Positions 43,875-54,362 of a DNA stretch of 64,000 nt are shown here, piece by piece. The notes under the pieces were generated by a model. The model saw nothing but the letters and a program-made list of their open reading frames with translations, ran no database searches and had not been told where the DNA came from. This DNA is from Microbacterium elymi (GTDB taxonomy: Bacteria > Actinomycetota > Actinomycetes > Actinomycetales > Microbacteriaceae). The position numbers were made by a program, and so were the translations under genes. Location of the stretch: the NCBI RefSeq assembly GCF_021582895.2, contig NZ_CP091139.2, positions 2,108,001-2,172,000 on the forward strand, given 5' to 3'. Within the stretch, counting starts at the first letter, position 1, and every line of letters begins with the position of its first letter.

Positions 43875-44498
43875 GTGCGGGCTCGCTGCTCGTGGGGGCG
43901 AGCGGGCTGGCCCGCGAAGTCCTCGCCGCCGGTATCACCGGGGTCACCGGCATCCTCGATGATGATGTGGACCTGCATCAGACAGAGGTGGCCGGCGTGC
44001 CCGTGATCGGACCGCTCGCGCTCGCGCCGCAGCGGACCGAGGCAGCTGCTGGTGTGCGTGGGTCCGAGCGCGAGCCGCCGCAGCATCGTCCGCCGCTTCA
44101 CGAAGTTCGGCATCGGCGACGACCGATACGCCACCTATGTCGCGCGCTCCGCGCGGCTCGGCAGCTCGAGTGACGTCGGCGTGGGCAGCATCCTTCTCGA
44201 CTCGGTCGTCGTCACCGCAGACGCCCATATCGGAAGGCATGTGGTGATCATGCCCAACAGCACGATCACACACGATGACGTGCTCGAGGACTTCAGCACT
44301 CTTGCGGCGGGTGTGGCGCTGGGCGGGACCGTGCGCATACGCGAAGCGGCATACATCGGGATGAACGCCTCCGTGCGGCAAGGGCTGACGGTGGGGGCGG
44401 AGGCCACGATCGGGATGGGGGCCGCCGTCACCCGGGATGTGCCTGATCAGCAGACCTGGGCGGGCGTACCCGCACGAGAAATGGGAGACAACGCGTGA
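43871..44498 (+). CDS. PglD-like sugar O/N-acyltransferase
   Basis: About 208 residues: a short Rossmann-like N-terminus (LVGASGLAREVLAAG) and a left-handed beta helix (about 95-200; VVTADAHIGRHVVIMPNSTI, AYIGMNASVRQGLTVGAEAT). The architecture matches PglD/NeuD-type enzymes that acetylate an amino sugar nucleotide made by the partner aminotransferase. One extra base near 44040 (GAGGCAGCTGC) shifts the N-terminus. It overlaps both neighbours. Confidence 0.86.
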
Positions 44499-45598
44499 AC
44501 GTGCCGTTCCTGGACCTGGCCGCACAGCAGGCCGAGATCGCCGACGAGGTGCTGCCGGTGTGGCAGCGCCAGTTCGCGTCCGCGGGCTTCATCGGCGGAG
44601 CGGAGGTCGAAGCGTTCGAGCAGGAGTACGCCGATTACATCGGCGTGGACCACGTGATCGGCGTCTCCAACGGCACCGACGCCCTCGAGCTCGCATATCG
44701 CGCCGCCGGCGTGGAGGCCGGCGACGAGGTCATCATGCCGGCGAACACGTTCATCGCGACGGCCGAGGCGGCATCGCGGATCGGAGCCGTCCCCGTCTTC
44801 GTCGACGTCGACGACGACCACCTGCTGATCGATCCGGACGCCATCGAGGCGGCCATCACCGATCGCACGCGCGCGATCGTCCCGGTTCACCTGTTCGGCC
44901 AGACGGCACCGGTCGAACGGATCACGCCGATCGCCGACAGGCACGGACTCGTGCTCATCGAGGACGCGGCGCAGTCGCAGGGCGCGACATCCGCGGCCGG
45001 CCGCGCCGGCGCACTGGGGCGGATCGCGGCGACCAGCTTCTACCCGGGCAAGAACCTGGGCGCGGCCGGCGACGCCGGTGCCGTGATGACCGATGATGCG
45101 GATGCCGCGGCCCTCATCCGCAACCTCGCGGCACACGGCAGCTCGGTCAAGTACGTGCACGACCACATCGGAATGAATGCGCGGCTGGACGCGATCCAGG
45201 CTCCGGTGCTGCGGGCGAAGCTGCGCCGGCTCGATCGCTGGAACCAGGCGCGGCGCGCGGCCGCGGCCCGCTACGCCGAGCTCCTCGCCGACATCGATGG
45301 GGTGCGTGTCCCCGCGGTGCATCCGGGCAACGAGGATGTCTGGCACCTGTACGTCGTCCGCGTCTCCGAACGCGACCGGGTCATGGCCGAGCTGGGCGAG
45401 GCCGGCATCGGCGTCGGCATCCACTACCCGACGATCGTGCCGCTGGCCGACGCCTATGCGGGTCTCGGCTACCGACGGGGACAGTTCCCCGTCGCCGAAG
45501 CCGCGGCCGACCGCATCCTGTCGCTGCCGATGTTCCCGCACCTGACCGCGGCGCAGCAGGATGTCGTCGTCGCGGCGCTGCACCAGGCAATCGGCTGA
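44495..45598 (+). CDS. DegT/DnrJ/EryC1-family aminotransferase 2 (WbpE-like)
   Basis: 367 residues. PLP lysine in TSFYPGKNLGAAGDAG; typical segments GVSNGTDALELAYRAAGVEA, MPANTFIATAEAAS, DAAQSQGATSAAGR and HYPTIVPLADAYAGLG. Closest in look to WbpE/WlbC, which aminate the 3-keto sugar made by the WbpB-like dehydrogenase. GTG 44495 overlaps the stop of the acyltransferase. The frame is intact. Confidence 0.9.
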   Translation: MNVPFLDLAAQQAEIADEVLPVWQRQFASAGFIGGAEVEAFEQEYADYIGVDHVIGVSNGTDALELAYRAAGVEAGDEVIMPANTFIATAEAASRIGAVPVFVDVDDDHLLIDPDAIEAAITDRTRAIVPVHLFGQTAPVERITPIADRHGLVLIEDAAQSQGATSAAGRAGALGRIAATSFYPGKNLGAAGDAGAVMTDDADAAALIRNLAAHGSSVKYVHDHIGMNARLDAIQAPVLRAKLRRLDRWNQARRAAAARYAELLADIDGVRVPAVHPGNEDVWHLYVVRVSERDRVMAELGEAGIGVGIHYPTIVPLADAYAGLGYRRGQFPVAEAAADRILSLPMFPHLTAAQQDVVVAALHQAIG

Positions 45599-45609
45599 GC
45601 GGTCCGATC

Positions 45610-46821
45610 ATGCGCATCCTCGTCCACCTGAACAGCCTCGAACTCGGCGGCACGCAGATCAACGCCGTCGACTTCGCGCACGAGCTTCGTGCGCGCGGGT
45701 ACGAGTCGGTTCTCGTCGGCGATCGGCGCAGCGCCGGGCCCGGTCCGAGCCTGTACGACTACGCGTGCACGCGGGACGTGCGCATCGAGGCCTACGAGCC
45801 GGAGCCGGGCATGGCGGCCCACGCCCGGCAGCTGAAGCGGATGGCCGAGGCGCTGGGCGTCGATCTCATCCACGTGTACGGGATGTGGGGTGCGGCCCGC
45901 CCGACCTACTGGGGTCCCTCCCGATTCGGACGCCTGCCGTGGGTGCAGACCGTGTACGAGATGAGCGTCACCCCGGTTGTGCACCGGCACATGCCGCTGG
46001 TCGTCGGCACCGGCTACCTCGTCGACGAGCTGGCGGCGCGACCCGGTCGAACGATCCTCGTCTCGCCGCCGGTGGATCTGACGGCGGACTCGCCAGAGGG
46101 CGCCGAGGGGGATGGCTTCCGAACGACGCATGAGTTGGGCGACGGCGTGCTCATGGGGATCGTCAGTCGGCTGGACAGCCGCATGAAGGCGGTCTCGATC
46201 GGGGTGGCCATCGAGGCGATGCGCGACCTTGCCTCCACCGGAGCCACACTGTTCGTCGTCGGCGGCGGTGACGCGGAGAGCGCGCTGCGAGCTCAGGCGG
46301 GTGCGGTCAACGAGGCGGTGGGGCGCCAGGTCGTGCGCCTGCTCGGACCGTCCTCCGATCCTCGACCCGCGTATTCCGCGGCCGACATCATGCTGGGCAT
46401 GGGCGGGTCGGCCGCACGCGCCCTGGCGTTCGGCAAGCCGCTCATCGTGCAGGGCGAGGCGGGGTGGTCCGAGCTGTTCGAGCCGGGTACCGCGAACGCG
46501 CTCGCACGATCCAGCTATTGGAGCCCAGATCGACCCGCCGACCCCGTCGGCGATCTCGTGCGGATCGCCGCCCCTCTGATCGTCGACGATTCTCAGCGGC
46601 GGGAGCTCGGCCGATTCGGGCGGGAGTTCGCCGTCGAGCGATTCGGACTGGATGCCATGTCCGACCGCATGGCGGAGTTCTATGCAGCCGCGGTGGGCTC
46701 CTACCGCCGGCGCGAATGGATCCTCGATCTTCCGCGCGAAGGCCGGCGTCTCCTGGAGAAGATCGGCCGACTTCTTCGCGGCGGGCTGCGGGGCCCAGGT
46801 GCGGGTGGTGATCTCGGATGA
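45610..46821 (+). CDS. GT4-type glycosyltransferase
   Basis: 403 residues in the GT-B fold: N-terminal LVHLNSLELGGTQINAVDFA, mid-linker MGIVSRLDSRMKAVS and ALAFGKPLIVQGEAGWSELF in the donor-binding half. A retaining glycosyltransferase of the glycan cluster; donor and acceptor cannot be told. TGA overlaps the ATG of the flippase gene. The frame is intact. Confidence 0.88.
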   Translation: MRILVHLNSLELGGTQINAVDFAHELRARGYESVLVGDRRSAGPGPSLYDYACTRDVRIEAYEPEPGMAAHARQLKRMAEALGVDLIHVYGMWGAARPTYWGPSRFGRLPWVQTVYEMSVTPVVHRHMPLVVGTGYLVDELAARPGRTILVSPPVDLTADSPEGAEGDGFRTTHELGDGVLMGIVSRLDSRMKAVSIGVAIEAMRDLASTGATLFVVGGGDAESALRAQAGAVNEAVGRQVVRLLGPSSDPRPAYSAADIMLGMGGSAARALAFGKPLIVQGEAGWSELFEPGTANALARSSYWSPDRPADPVGDLVRIAAPLIVDDSQRRELGRFGREFAVERFGLDAMSDRMAEFYAAAVGSYRRREWILDLPREGRRLLEKIGRLLRGGLRGPGAGGDLG

Positions 46822-48444
46822 CTCATCCACCCTCGGAGGAGCCGGACTACCGGGCCGTCCCGGAGACGGAGTACGGGTCCGTCCCGGAGCCCCAGTGGAC
46901 CCCGCCCGACGTGACAGTGGCGGTGGGAGGCGGCGACACCGGAGGGGACGACGGCGACTCGGGCAACGTCAGCGGCCGGGCCGCTTCCGGAGTCCTGTGG
47001 CTGACCGCTCAGAAGTGGGCGATCCGGCTTCTCGGCTTCGTGACGATCGCCGTCCTGACCCGGCTGCTCTCGCCCGAGGACTTCGGCACGGTGGCCGCAG
47101 GCATCCACTGTCCTGCCCTTCTTCTTCCTGCTGGCCGACCTCGGCTTCGCCGCGTACATCGTGCAGGTCGACAAGAGCGATCAGCGGATGCTCAGCACGG
47201 CGTTCTGGTTCTCGCTCGCGGCGGGTGTCGTCCTGTGCGGCGCGATGATGGCGTTGTCGCCGGTGCTGGGACTGGTGTTCCGGGATGAGGATGTGGTCCC
47301 GGTCATGCAGGCCCTGTCGGTGTGGGTCGTGCTCACCGCTGCGGGTTCCGTGCCGATGGCACTTCTTCGCCGTCGGATGCGCTTCGCCGTCCTCGCATCA
47401 CAGGGCGCGATCGCGGCGGGCCTGGCGCAGGTCGTGGCGATGGTGATGGCATTCTCGGGGTTCGGTGTGTGGGCGCTGGTGGCGCAGACACTGGTGGCTC
47501 CGCTGATCACCACGATCCTCGCCTGGATCACCGCGAGGTGGCGACCCACACGATCCTTCTCCCCGTCGGAGTTCCGGACGATGGCGACGTTCGGCGGGAA
47601 GGTGTTGGGCGTCGAGTTCGTCGCGATGCTGCGGGCCTGGGGTGAGGCCGCCGTGATCTCCGCCACTCTGGGTGTCGCCGCGTTCGGCTACATGAACATC
47701 GCGCAACGGCTCGTCCAGGTCGTACAGGATCTGACCGGAAGCGCCATCGTCCCGGTGATGCAGGTCGCGTTCGCCAAGATCCGCGATCAACCCGAGCGGC
47801 TTCGCAGCGCCTATCTGCGGGCCCTGCAGTTGGTCTACTTCGCCTTGTCCCTGCCGTTGACGATCCTGGCGGTCACCGCCCCCCTCCTGGTCCCCATCGT
47901 CTTCGGACAAGGGTGGGAGGCAAGCTATCAGGTGGCGCAGATCCTGTCCCTTGCCGGCATCCTCACCGTGGGCGCCTGGCTCGACTACGGCATGTTCTAC
48001 GGCGTCGGCAGACCCGGCGTGTGGTTCGTCTATGCCTTGATCATCGACGCCCTCACGTTCGGAACGACTGCCGCCCTGGCGCATCTCGGGCTTGTCGCCA
48101 TCGCCTGGGGGTTCCTCGGCGTGTGCATCATCGCCACCATCTCGCGATGGTTCCTGACATCTCGGCTTCTCAAGACGCGCGCGCGTGTGGTGGCCAGGCC
48201 ATTCGGATTCCTGCTCGCCGCCGTGGCGATTTCGGGAGCCGGGGGATGGGGCGTTGCCGCAGCGACTCAGACGCTGCCCGCGTGGACCTCAGTGGTCCTC
48301 GTTGCGGTGGCCGTGACCGTCTTGCATCTGGCGGTCACACGTTTGATGGCACCACGGGTCATTCCCGAGCTGCTGACCATCGTCGCCCGATCCAAATGGG
48401 GCAAGCGGATCCCGTACATTCGCAGGTTCAGGGAGGATGGGTAG
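46818..48444 (+). CDS. wzx: Wzx-type polysaccharide flippase (MOP superfamily)
   Basis: About 541 residues. After an unusually long acidic N-terminal tail (about 65 residues, rich in Pro, Glu, Gly) come 12-14 helices starting ASGVLWLTAQKWAIRLLGFV, with TRLLSPEDFGTVAAAS typical of the family. It should move lipid-linked oligosaccharide across the membrane. One extra G at 47097 (GCAGGC from GCAGC) breaks helix 2 in the raw frame. It overlaps the preceding glycosyltransferase gene. Confidence 0.9.
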
Positions 48445-49673
48445 ATGAGCGACGACGCCACGGCGCCGGCGGAAGGGGCGCGCACTCCGGTGTCCATCGT
48501 GTGTGTGTTCAACGATCCCGATGTCCTGGCCAGCTGCCTGCAGCGGTCGATCGACGCCGGCCGTGTAGACGCGTCTGAGACGCAGTTCCTTCCCGTCGAC
48601 AACCGAGACGGTGTGTTCGCGACGGCGGGAGCAGCGCTCAACCACGGTGCAGCCCAGGCCGAGAACGACGTGATCGTGTTCGTCCACCAGGACGTGTACC
48701 TGCACTCCCTGGTCGAGTTGGAACGCGTTGCCGGTGAACTCCTGGCGGACGCGTCCGTCGGCGTCGTCGGGGCCGCCGGAATCGACGCGCACAAGCGCAT
48801 CCAGGGGCGGATTCGCGACCGCGTGATCGCCCTCGGCGCGGCGGCACCCACGTGGCGCGACGTGGAGAGCATGGACGAGGTGCTGTTCATGATCACTCGC
48901 CGGCAATGGGCCGACGAGCCCCTGGCGGACCAGGCTTCGCTCGGTTGGCACGCCTACGCCGTCGAGTACTCGGCACGCATGCGCAGTCGCGGACGAAGGG
49001 CCGCCGTCCGCGACATCCCGCTCACACACAACAGTCTCACCGTGAACCTCGACCGCCTCGACGTCGCCCATCGCTGGGTGGGGGATGCCTACCCCGGCCT
49101 GCTGCCGCTGCAGACCACGTGCGGCACGATCGAGGCAGGCGGGAGCCCGGGCGGCTGGTCGAGGCTTGCGCCGCAAGGCACAGGGCCTGGCACGGTGGGG
49201 ACGAGAGTCTTGGGCGGCTGTCCGAGCCCAGGCACCCGTCACCCTGAGCGACATCGTGCTCGCCGACGTGCGGTTCGTCATCGATGAGCTCGCGCGGCGC
49301 AAGCGGCAGTTCATCGATCCGAGCAGCAGATCTCAGGTCGACGGGAACCGGCGGCACGGCGGTCGACGGCCTCACCCGTTTCGGCCTTCCGTTTGCTGCG
49401 TCCTCCGAGGACCGCGCCGGGATGCAGGCTCTGATCGCGCAGCGCAAGAGGGAGGAACTTCTTATCCTGACAAACCTCGAACCGGCGGTCCTTTCCGCGT
49501 TCGAACTCGAGGACAGGACCTACGTGGTCGGTCACTCGCAGGAGGCTGGACTGTGGCTCGCCGTCGGCGTGCAGCGCGACGACCTGGCCGAACTCCTGCC
49601 CGCGCGACGGAGTCGGCCGTACGCCGGGCTCATTCCCACCCGGCCGCGCACCGAGGCCGTGGAGACGGCGTGA
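48445..49673 (+). CDS. Glycosyltransferase-like family 2 protein
   Basis: About 408 residues. The N-terminal 260 residues look like the compact GT2-like family found in polysaccharide clusters (VSIVCVFNDPDVLASCLQRS, DVIVFVHQDVYLHSLVELER with an H-Q-D motif in place of DxD). The C-terminal 140 residues have no clear family (ALIAQRKREELLILTNLEPA). Two +1 indels, GCTTGC at 49164 and one near 49322, break it. ATG 48445 has GGAGG. It overlaps the following gene (GTGA). Confidence 0.8.
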
Positions 49674-51055
49674 CATTGACCTCGGGCCGGGTGGCGGGTG
49701 CGGTCAGCGCGCGGCTCTTCGGTGCCCTGGCCGATGGGACGAGTCTGCTGCCGCCGAAGTGGCGTTACGCCTACGCCCATCCCATCCTGCGGCGACTCTT
49801 CTCCGGTCGCGTGTACTCGCTCCCACCGGTGGCCCACCCGAAGGCCGCAAGCCCCGGTCCCAGACAGCGCCGTCCATGCCACCGACATGGTGTGCGCCAT
49901 CGTGACGGATCGACTCGACATCGGTGGGATCGGGGCCGTTGTGGAGATGCTGGTGCGCCGGATGCCGCGGCACGGCATCCGGCCGGTGATCGTCTGCGTC
50001 GGCGACGGCCCCCGCGCGATGCGTCTTCGCGCCGCCGGCGTCGAAGTGATCTCGGTGCCGCCGGATGAGACCCAGGCCACCGCCCTGCAGGGGATCGATG
50101 CCGATGTCGTGCAGCTCGCACAGTGCACCTCCGCTCCTGGAGAAGGCGGCCATCCAGACCGGGCTCCCGCTGATCCCCGTCCTCCACAACACCGAGATCC
50201 ATTACACCCGGGCGCAGTGGAGCCGATTCGAGACGCTGTTGGCTCACAGCTTCACGGCGGTGGCCGTCAGCCGCGTCGTCGCGGACTTCCACGCACGCCA
50301 CGTTCCGGCGTCCCTGCACGATCGGCTCGTGGTCGTCCCGAACGGCGCACCGAATCCCGGTCCGCCGGATGCGGAAGCGCGTCGCGTCGCGCGAGACCAC
50401 CTCGCGGACGGGCTCGGGGGAGTGCTCGGTGAGGACGATGTGGTCTTCGTGTGCCTGGCCCGTTACGACGCGCAGAAGAACAATGCCGGTACCGTCGCCG
50501 GCTTCGTTCGGGCCCTCGCGCAGACCGATGTCCCGATGCACCTCGTGCTGGCGGGAGACCCCTCTGACTGGGTGGAGTATCGCCGCGCCGACGGTCTGCG
50601 GCGAGAAAGCCGCTTCGCACAGCGGGTTCACCTGTTCGGCAACTCCGATGCCGGGGTGCTTCTGAGCGCAAGCCGACGCGTTCCTGCTGAATTCATTCTT
50701 CGAGGGCTGGCCGATGGCAGCGACCGAAGCGATGGGGCATGGCCTTCCTCTCGTTCTCAGCGACGTCGGCGGCTCTCGCGAGCTGATCGCACGAGATCGG
50801 AGCCGGTCTGTGCTGGTCTCGAATGCGACCGGGGCGGCGGATGGGGTGACGGATGCTCGGGTGGCTGCACAGCGCCGCCGATCGCGTCATCAGCCGAACG
50901 CGCAAGAGCTCGCCGACGCGATCACGACGGTCGCCGAGGGTGTGCTCCGTCGCCGCGGGGACGAGACGGACGACGTCGCGACGGTCGCCGACGTCGGCCT
51001 GGACACGATGGCCGCCGCGCATGCGGAAGTGCTCCGGAATGCAGTGCGGAACTGA
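49670..51055 (+). CDS. GT4-type glycosyltransferase
   Basis: About 460 residues. GT-B signs: TDRLDIGGIGAVVEMLVRRM at the acceptor side, LIPVLHNTEIHYTRAQWSRF, VVPNGAPNPGPP, and the donor-side FFEGWPMAATEAMGHGLPLV with the conserved Glu. Three +1 indels (GCAAGC 49847, an extra base near 50131, GCAAGC 50668) split it in four frames; corrected, all pieces join. An N-terminal extension of about 65 residues is present. It ends a run of plus-strand genes and is followed by a long palindrome. Confidence 0.88.
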
Positions 51056-51059
51056 AACG

Positions 51060-51101
51060 GACGGGAGGATGCGGTGGCGATCGCCACCGCATCCTCCCGT
51101 C
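51060..51101. terminator. Perfect 42-bp palindrome between convergent genes
   Basis: The 21 bases from 51060 are followed by their exact reverse complement, with no unpaired loop needed in DNA. It begins 5 bases after the TGA of the GT4 gene and ends 17 bases before the stop of the convergent DUF4082 gene, so it can serve as a bidirectional transcription terminator. No T-run follows, as is common in high-GC actinobacteria. Confidence 0.85.
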
Positions 51102-51118
51102 ACGAGGTCATCCGAGGA

Positions 51119-52824
51119 TCACGGCTGGCGGACGACCGAGCCCTTCGCATCGGCTCCGCTTGAGCTGTAGATGTAGTTGTCAGCCCACTGCGCCCATCCC
51201 GGACCGCGCTGCACGTAGGTCGCGCCGAATCCGGTGCCGGAGAATCGGTTGTTGACCGCCCGCAGGTTGCTGTACGGGTCGTTCAGCTCGTTGACGCCCA
51301 TCTGGTAGCCATTGCCCTCGAGGTAGTTTCCCTGCACGAGGACGTTGTCGATGCGGCCGGAGTACGACTGGATGAACAGCGCACCCGTGTCGTTGCCGGA
51401 GTTCGCGTCGAACCGGTTGTCGACGATCGCCAGCTGACGGTCGGCGCGCGACGCGGCAGTGAAATCGCGCACGGTGAACGCGTCGCAATGGTTCCCGGTG
51501 GTGGCGGGGTCGCCCCAGGCGATCAGGTCGGTCACGTAGTTCCGCTCGATCCGGACATCGAGGCTGGATCCGGACTTCATGACGGCGATGCCGCTGCCGA
51601 AGCCGTGGATGTAGTTGCTCACGAGGTTGGCATTGCCCATCGTGCCGGTGGCCCAGGCGGCGCTCTCCTTGCTGAGCTTCGAACCGTCGATCTCGCTGTC
51701 CCGAACGGTGACCTTGCTCGATGCGATCTTGAAGGTGTTGTAGTCCTGGGTGCTGATGATCGGCATCCCTCGACCGGCGCTGGTGGGCTGGATGCAGCTC
51801 TTCTCGATCGTGATGTTTCCCGCTGACAGGTTCAACCCGCTCGTGATGAGCTTTCCGGAGATCACTGTCCCCGCCGGCACGTCAGCGCTGCCCGAATAGC
51901 GCGGCAGCGTGGCGCAGGACAGACCGAGCGGGGCCAGCCCCACGGTCTTGGCATTCACGGTCCAGCCCGGGCCTGACGTGCTTCCCGCGTCTGGCGGCGT
52001 GCTCGGAGGCGTGGTCGGCTTGGTCGTGGGTGTCGGCTTCGGAGTCGGCGTGGTGGTCGGCTTCGGAGTCGGCTTGGCCGTGGGCTTCGGTGTCGGCCTG
52101 GTTGTGGGCTTGGTGGTCGGGTGAGTACTCGGTACCGGGTTTGCGGAGGTCGGCTCGGTGCTCGGCGTCGGGTGAGCGGGTGTCGTCGGCTCGGCGCTCT
52201 CCCGCCGCCGGACTTGTGGAACACGACGTCGACGAGGTAGTTCGATCCCTTGTAGGTGTGCCGAGGGAAGGCCGACTGTCCGTACTGGTAGACGCCGGCG
52301 TTGGCGCGCAGCACGAATCCATTCTGCTTGCGCGACGAGGTCAGGTCGTTCTCCGTTACCGAGTACGCGCCACGCGAGGCGTGGTACGACACGACATACT
52401 GTTCGCCCGCACGCAGTCGGATGTGGTCGTCAAGGGGGAGGGTGTGCCACCCTGCGGTGCCATTGGGACCGACGTTCACGCGTGCGAGCACGCCGCCATC
52501 GGATGACCACAGCGTCGCAGACGTGACGCCCGATCGAGCGGGGCTCTGGTAGTACTGCAGCGCAGTGACGTCGCCGTTGTGCTGCGGTGAGAATGCCACA
52601 CCGAGCTCGACGGCGGACCGATCGGGGTCGACCGCGACGGCCGGGGACAGGTTGTCGGAGAAGATCCCGGGCGTGGACTGGGCGCGGGCCAGCGCCGGGA
52701 CCGCGGCCAGCGCTCCAGCCGCGACCACCGTGCCTGCGAGGACGGCGATCAGCTTTCGGGTGCGTCTGGTCAGCTTGCGGGCACGGCGGGCAGACGCGCG
52801 CGTCTGCGGATTCTCGGGAGGCAT
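51119..52824 (-). CDS. Secreted DUF4082 plus right-handed beta-helix protein
   Basis: About 568 residues. A basic N-terminus and signal segment (about 20-48; LIAVLAGTVVAAGALAAVPA) precede a DUF4082 module (about 52-205; TALQYYQSPARSGVTSATLW), a (Pro-Thr-Lys) linker (about 210-285) and a parallel beta-helix region (about 290-565; SKVTVRDSEIDGSKLSKESA, DVRIERNYVTDLIAWGDPAT). Beta-helix folds of this kind are often polysaccharide lyases or glycan-binding. One G is missing near 52206 in a G run. It shares DUF4082 with the giant protein at 35252 and stands alone on the minus strand between glycan genes. Confidence 0.88.
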
Positions 52825-52919
52825 TACTACTCCGGGGTAGCGGAAGGGTGGGTGCTAGCAGAGTAATTGATGAAACTGTGATGAACACGTTATATGAACG
52901 ATGCCTCATTCCCAGGACA
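52825..52919 (-). promoter_or_regulatory. AT-rich promoter region of the DUF4082/beta-helix gene
   Basis: This 95-base gap is the most AT-rich stretch of the region (TTCATATAACGTGTTCATC on the minus strand) and lies just before a gene with a CCGGAG ribosome site at ATG 52824. It probably holds the gene's own promoter, although no clear -35/-10 pair can be fixed by eye. Confidence 0.4.
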
Positions 52920-54284
52920 TCACGAGCCGGCGCGCTCAGGCCCGGTATGTTCCCGTAGGAACCGTCGCAGCTCGTGCTCGTCATCCAGATCGACATACGT
53001 CGCCGCTGCATGATCAGCGTCGGTGGTGGGGCGCGGAGCGTAGGGCCAGTTCGCCTGTCGCTCCGGAGTGGCTGCATTCGCCAGCAGATCGTCGAAGACC
53101 CCGACGTATGCCTCCGCCTGCGGCTTCCAGTCGAGTTCGTCGACCACCCGTCGGCGCGCTTGCACCCCGAGCTCCACGCGCCGGTCGGGGTCGTCGAGCA
53201 GTGCCTCGATGGCGTCCGCGAAGGCGGAGATGTCGCCGGAGGACACGAACACTCCGGTGTCACCCGCAGACACGCGCGTCTCGGTCAGATCGAAGGACAC
53301 GGCGGGCACGCCGTAGGCCATGTACTCCATCGTCTTGTTCATCGTCGACACGTTGTTCAGGGGTGTGTTCAGATCGGGGCCCAACCCGATGTCCGCGGAG
53401 CTCAGATACTGTGCGATCTGATCGGGCCCGACGCGTCCGGTGAACACGACATAGTCGTCGAGTCCGCGCTTCGTGCACTCCCGTTTGAGCTCGTCGAGGC
53501 AATCGCCGAAGCCCATCAGGACAGCGCGCACGCGCGTGCGTTGACGGTGGTGCACGAGGTCGTCCATCACGGCGAGGATATTCTCGACACCGTCCTGAGG
53601 CCCCATGATCCCCAGGTATGCCAGGACGTGGTCCGCCCCCTCGCGAATGGCCGGATCCGGGTACACCGGCCGCATGACCGTGGTATCCGGCCCGCTTCGC
53701 ACGATGGTGACGACTTCAGAAGGCACGCCGCCGCGGCGCTGCGCGATCTGCTTGTACGAGCCATTCGTGGAGATGACCCGGTCGGCCACTCGATAGGTGC
53801 TGCGCTCGAGCAGCACGAGGCCGCCGAGCTGCATCCGGCCCGGGATGCCCGTAGGCCGACCGAACCGTGAAATGTACAGTTCCGGGTTCAGATCGTGCTG
53901 GTCGAACACGAATCGAACGCCGCGCGCACGCCAGAGGAGGGCCAGCAGCCAGTAAGTGTCCGGCGGGTTGCATGCCTGGATCACGTCGAAGCCGTGTCGA
54001 CGTCGCACCCGCAGCGATCGCAGCGCGGTCCGAATCCAGGAGTAGGCGAACTCCACGGCGAAGCCAAGGAGGCCACTCGCCTCGGGAGCGGGCGCGTACT
54101 TGTAGACGTGGATGCCGTCGATCTCCTGGAACGAGGGATCCCCCGGACCCTTAGGGCAGATGACCGAGACCTCGTACCCCTGGGCGTTGAGCGCTTGACA
54201 CTCCAGCCAGACTCTGCGGTCCAACGGCACCGGCAGGTTCTGCACGATGATGAGCACGCGCGGGCGTGTATTCGTCCTTGTCAT
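52920..54284 (-). CDS. GT4-type glycosyltransferase
   Basis: 454 residues from ATG 54284. GT-B pattern: VLIIVQNLPVPLDRRVWLEC, DVIQACNPPDTYWLLALLWR, FDQHDLNPELYISRF, and donor-side NKTMEYMAYGVPAVSFDLTE. Proteins like this in actinobacterial capsule clusters are often WbuB/Pel-F-like. The C-terminal 40 residues are hydrophilic. It is divergent from asnB with a 78-base gap. The frame is intact. Confidence 0.88.
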   Translation of the reverse strand: MTRTNTRPRVLIIVQNLPVPLDRRVWLECQALNAQGYEVSVICPKGPGDPSFQEIDGIHVYKYAPAPEASGLLGFAVEFAYSWIRTALRSLRVRRRHGFDVIQACNPPDTYWLLALLWRARGVRFVFDQHDLNPELYISRFGRPTGIPGRMQLGGLVLLERSTYRVADRVISTNGSYKQIAQRRGGVPSEVVTIVRSGPDTTVMRPVYPDPAIREGADHVLAYLGIMGPQDGVENILAVMDDLVHHRQRTRVRAVLMGFGDCLDELKRECTKRGLDDYVVFTGRVGPDQIAQYLSSADIGLGPDLNTPLNNVSTMNKTMEYMAYGVPAVSFDLTETRVSAGDTGVFVSSGDISAFADAIEALLDDPDRRVELGVQARRRVVDELDWKPQAEAYVGVFDDLLANAATPERQANWPYAPRPTTDADHAAATYVDLDDEHELRRFLREHTGPERAGS

Positions 54285-54362
54285 GCGGGAGACCCCCAGT
54301 GATCCGCCGACGATCGTCGATCCCACCAATGTATCGAACCGCGCGCACGATAGCATCGGGGT

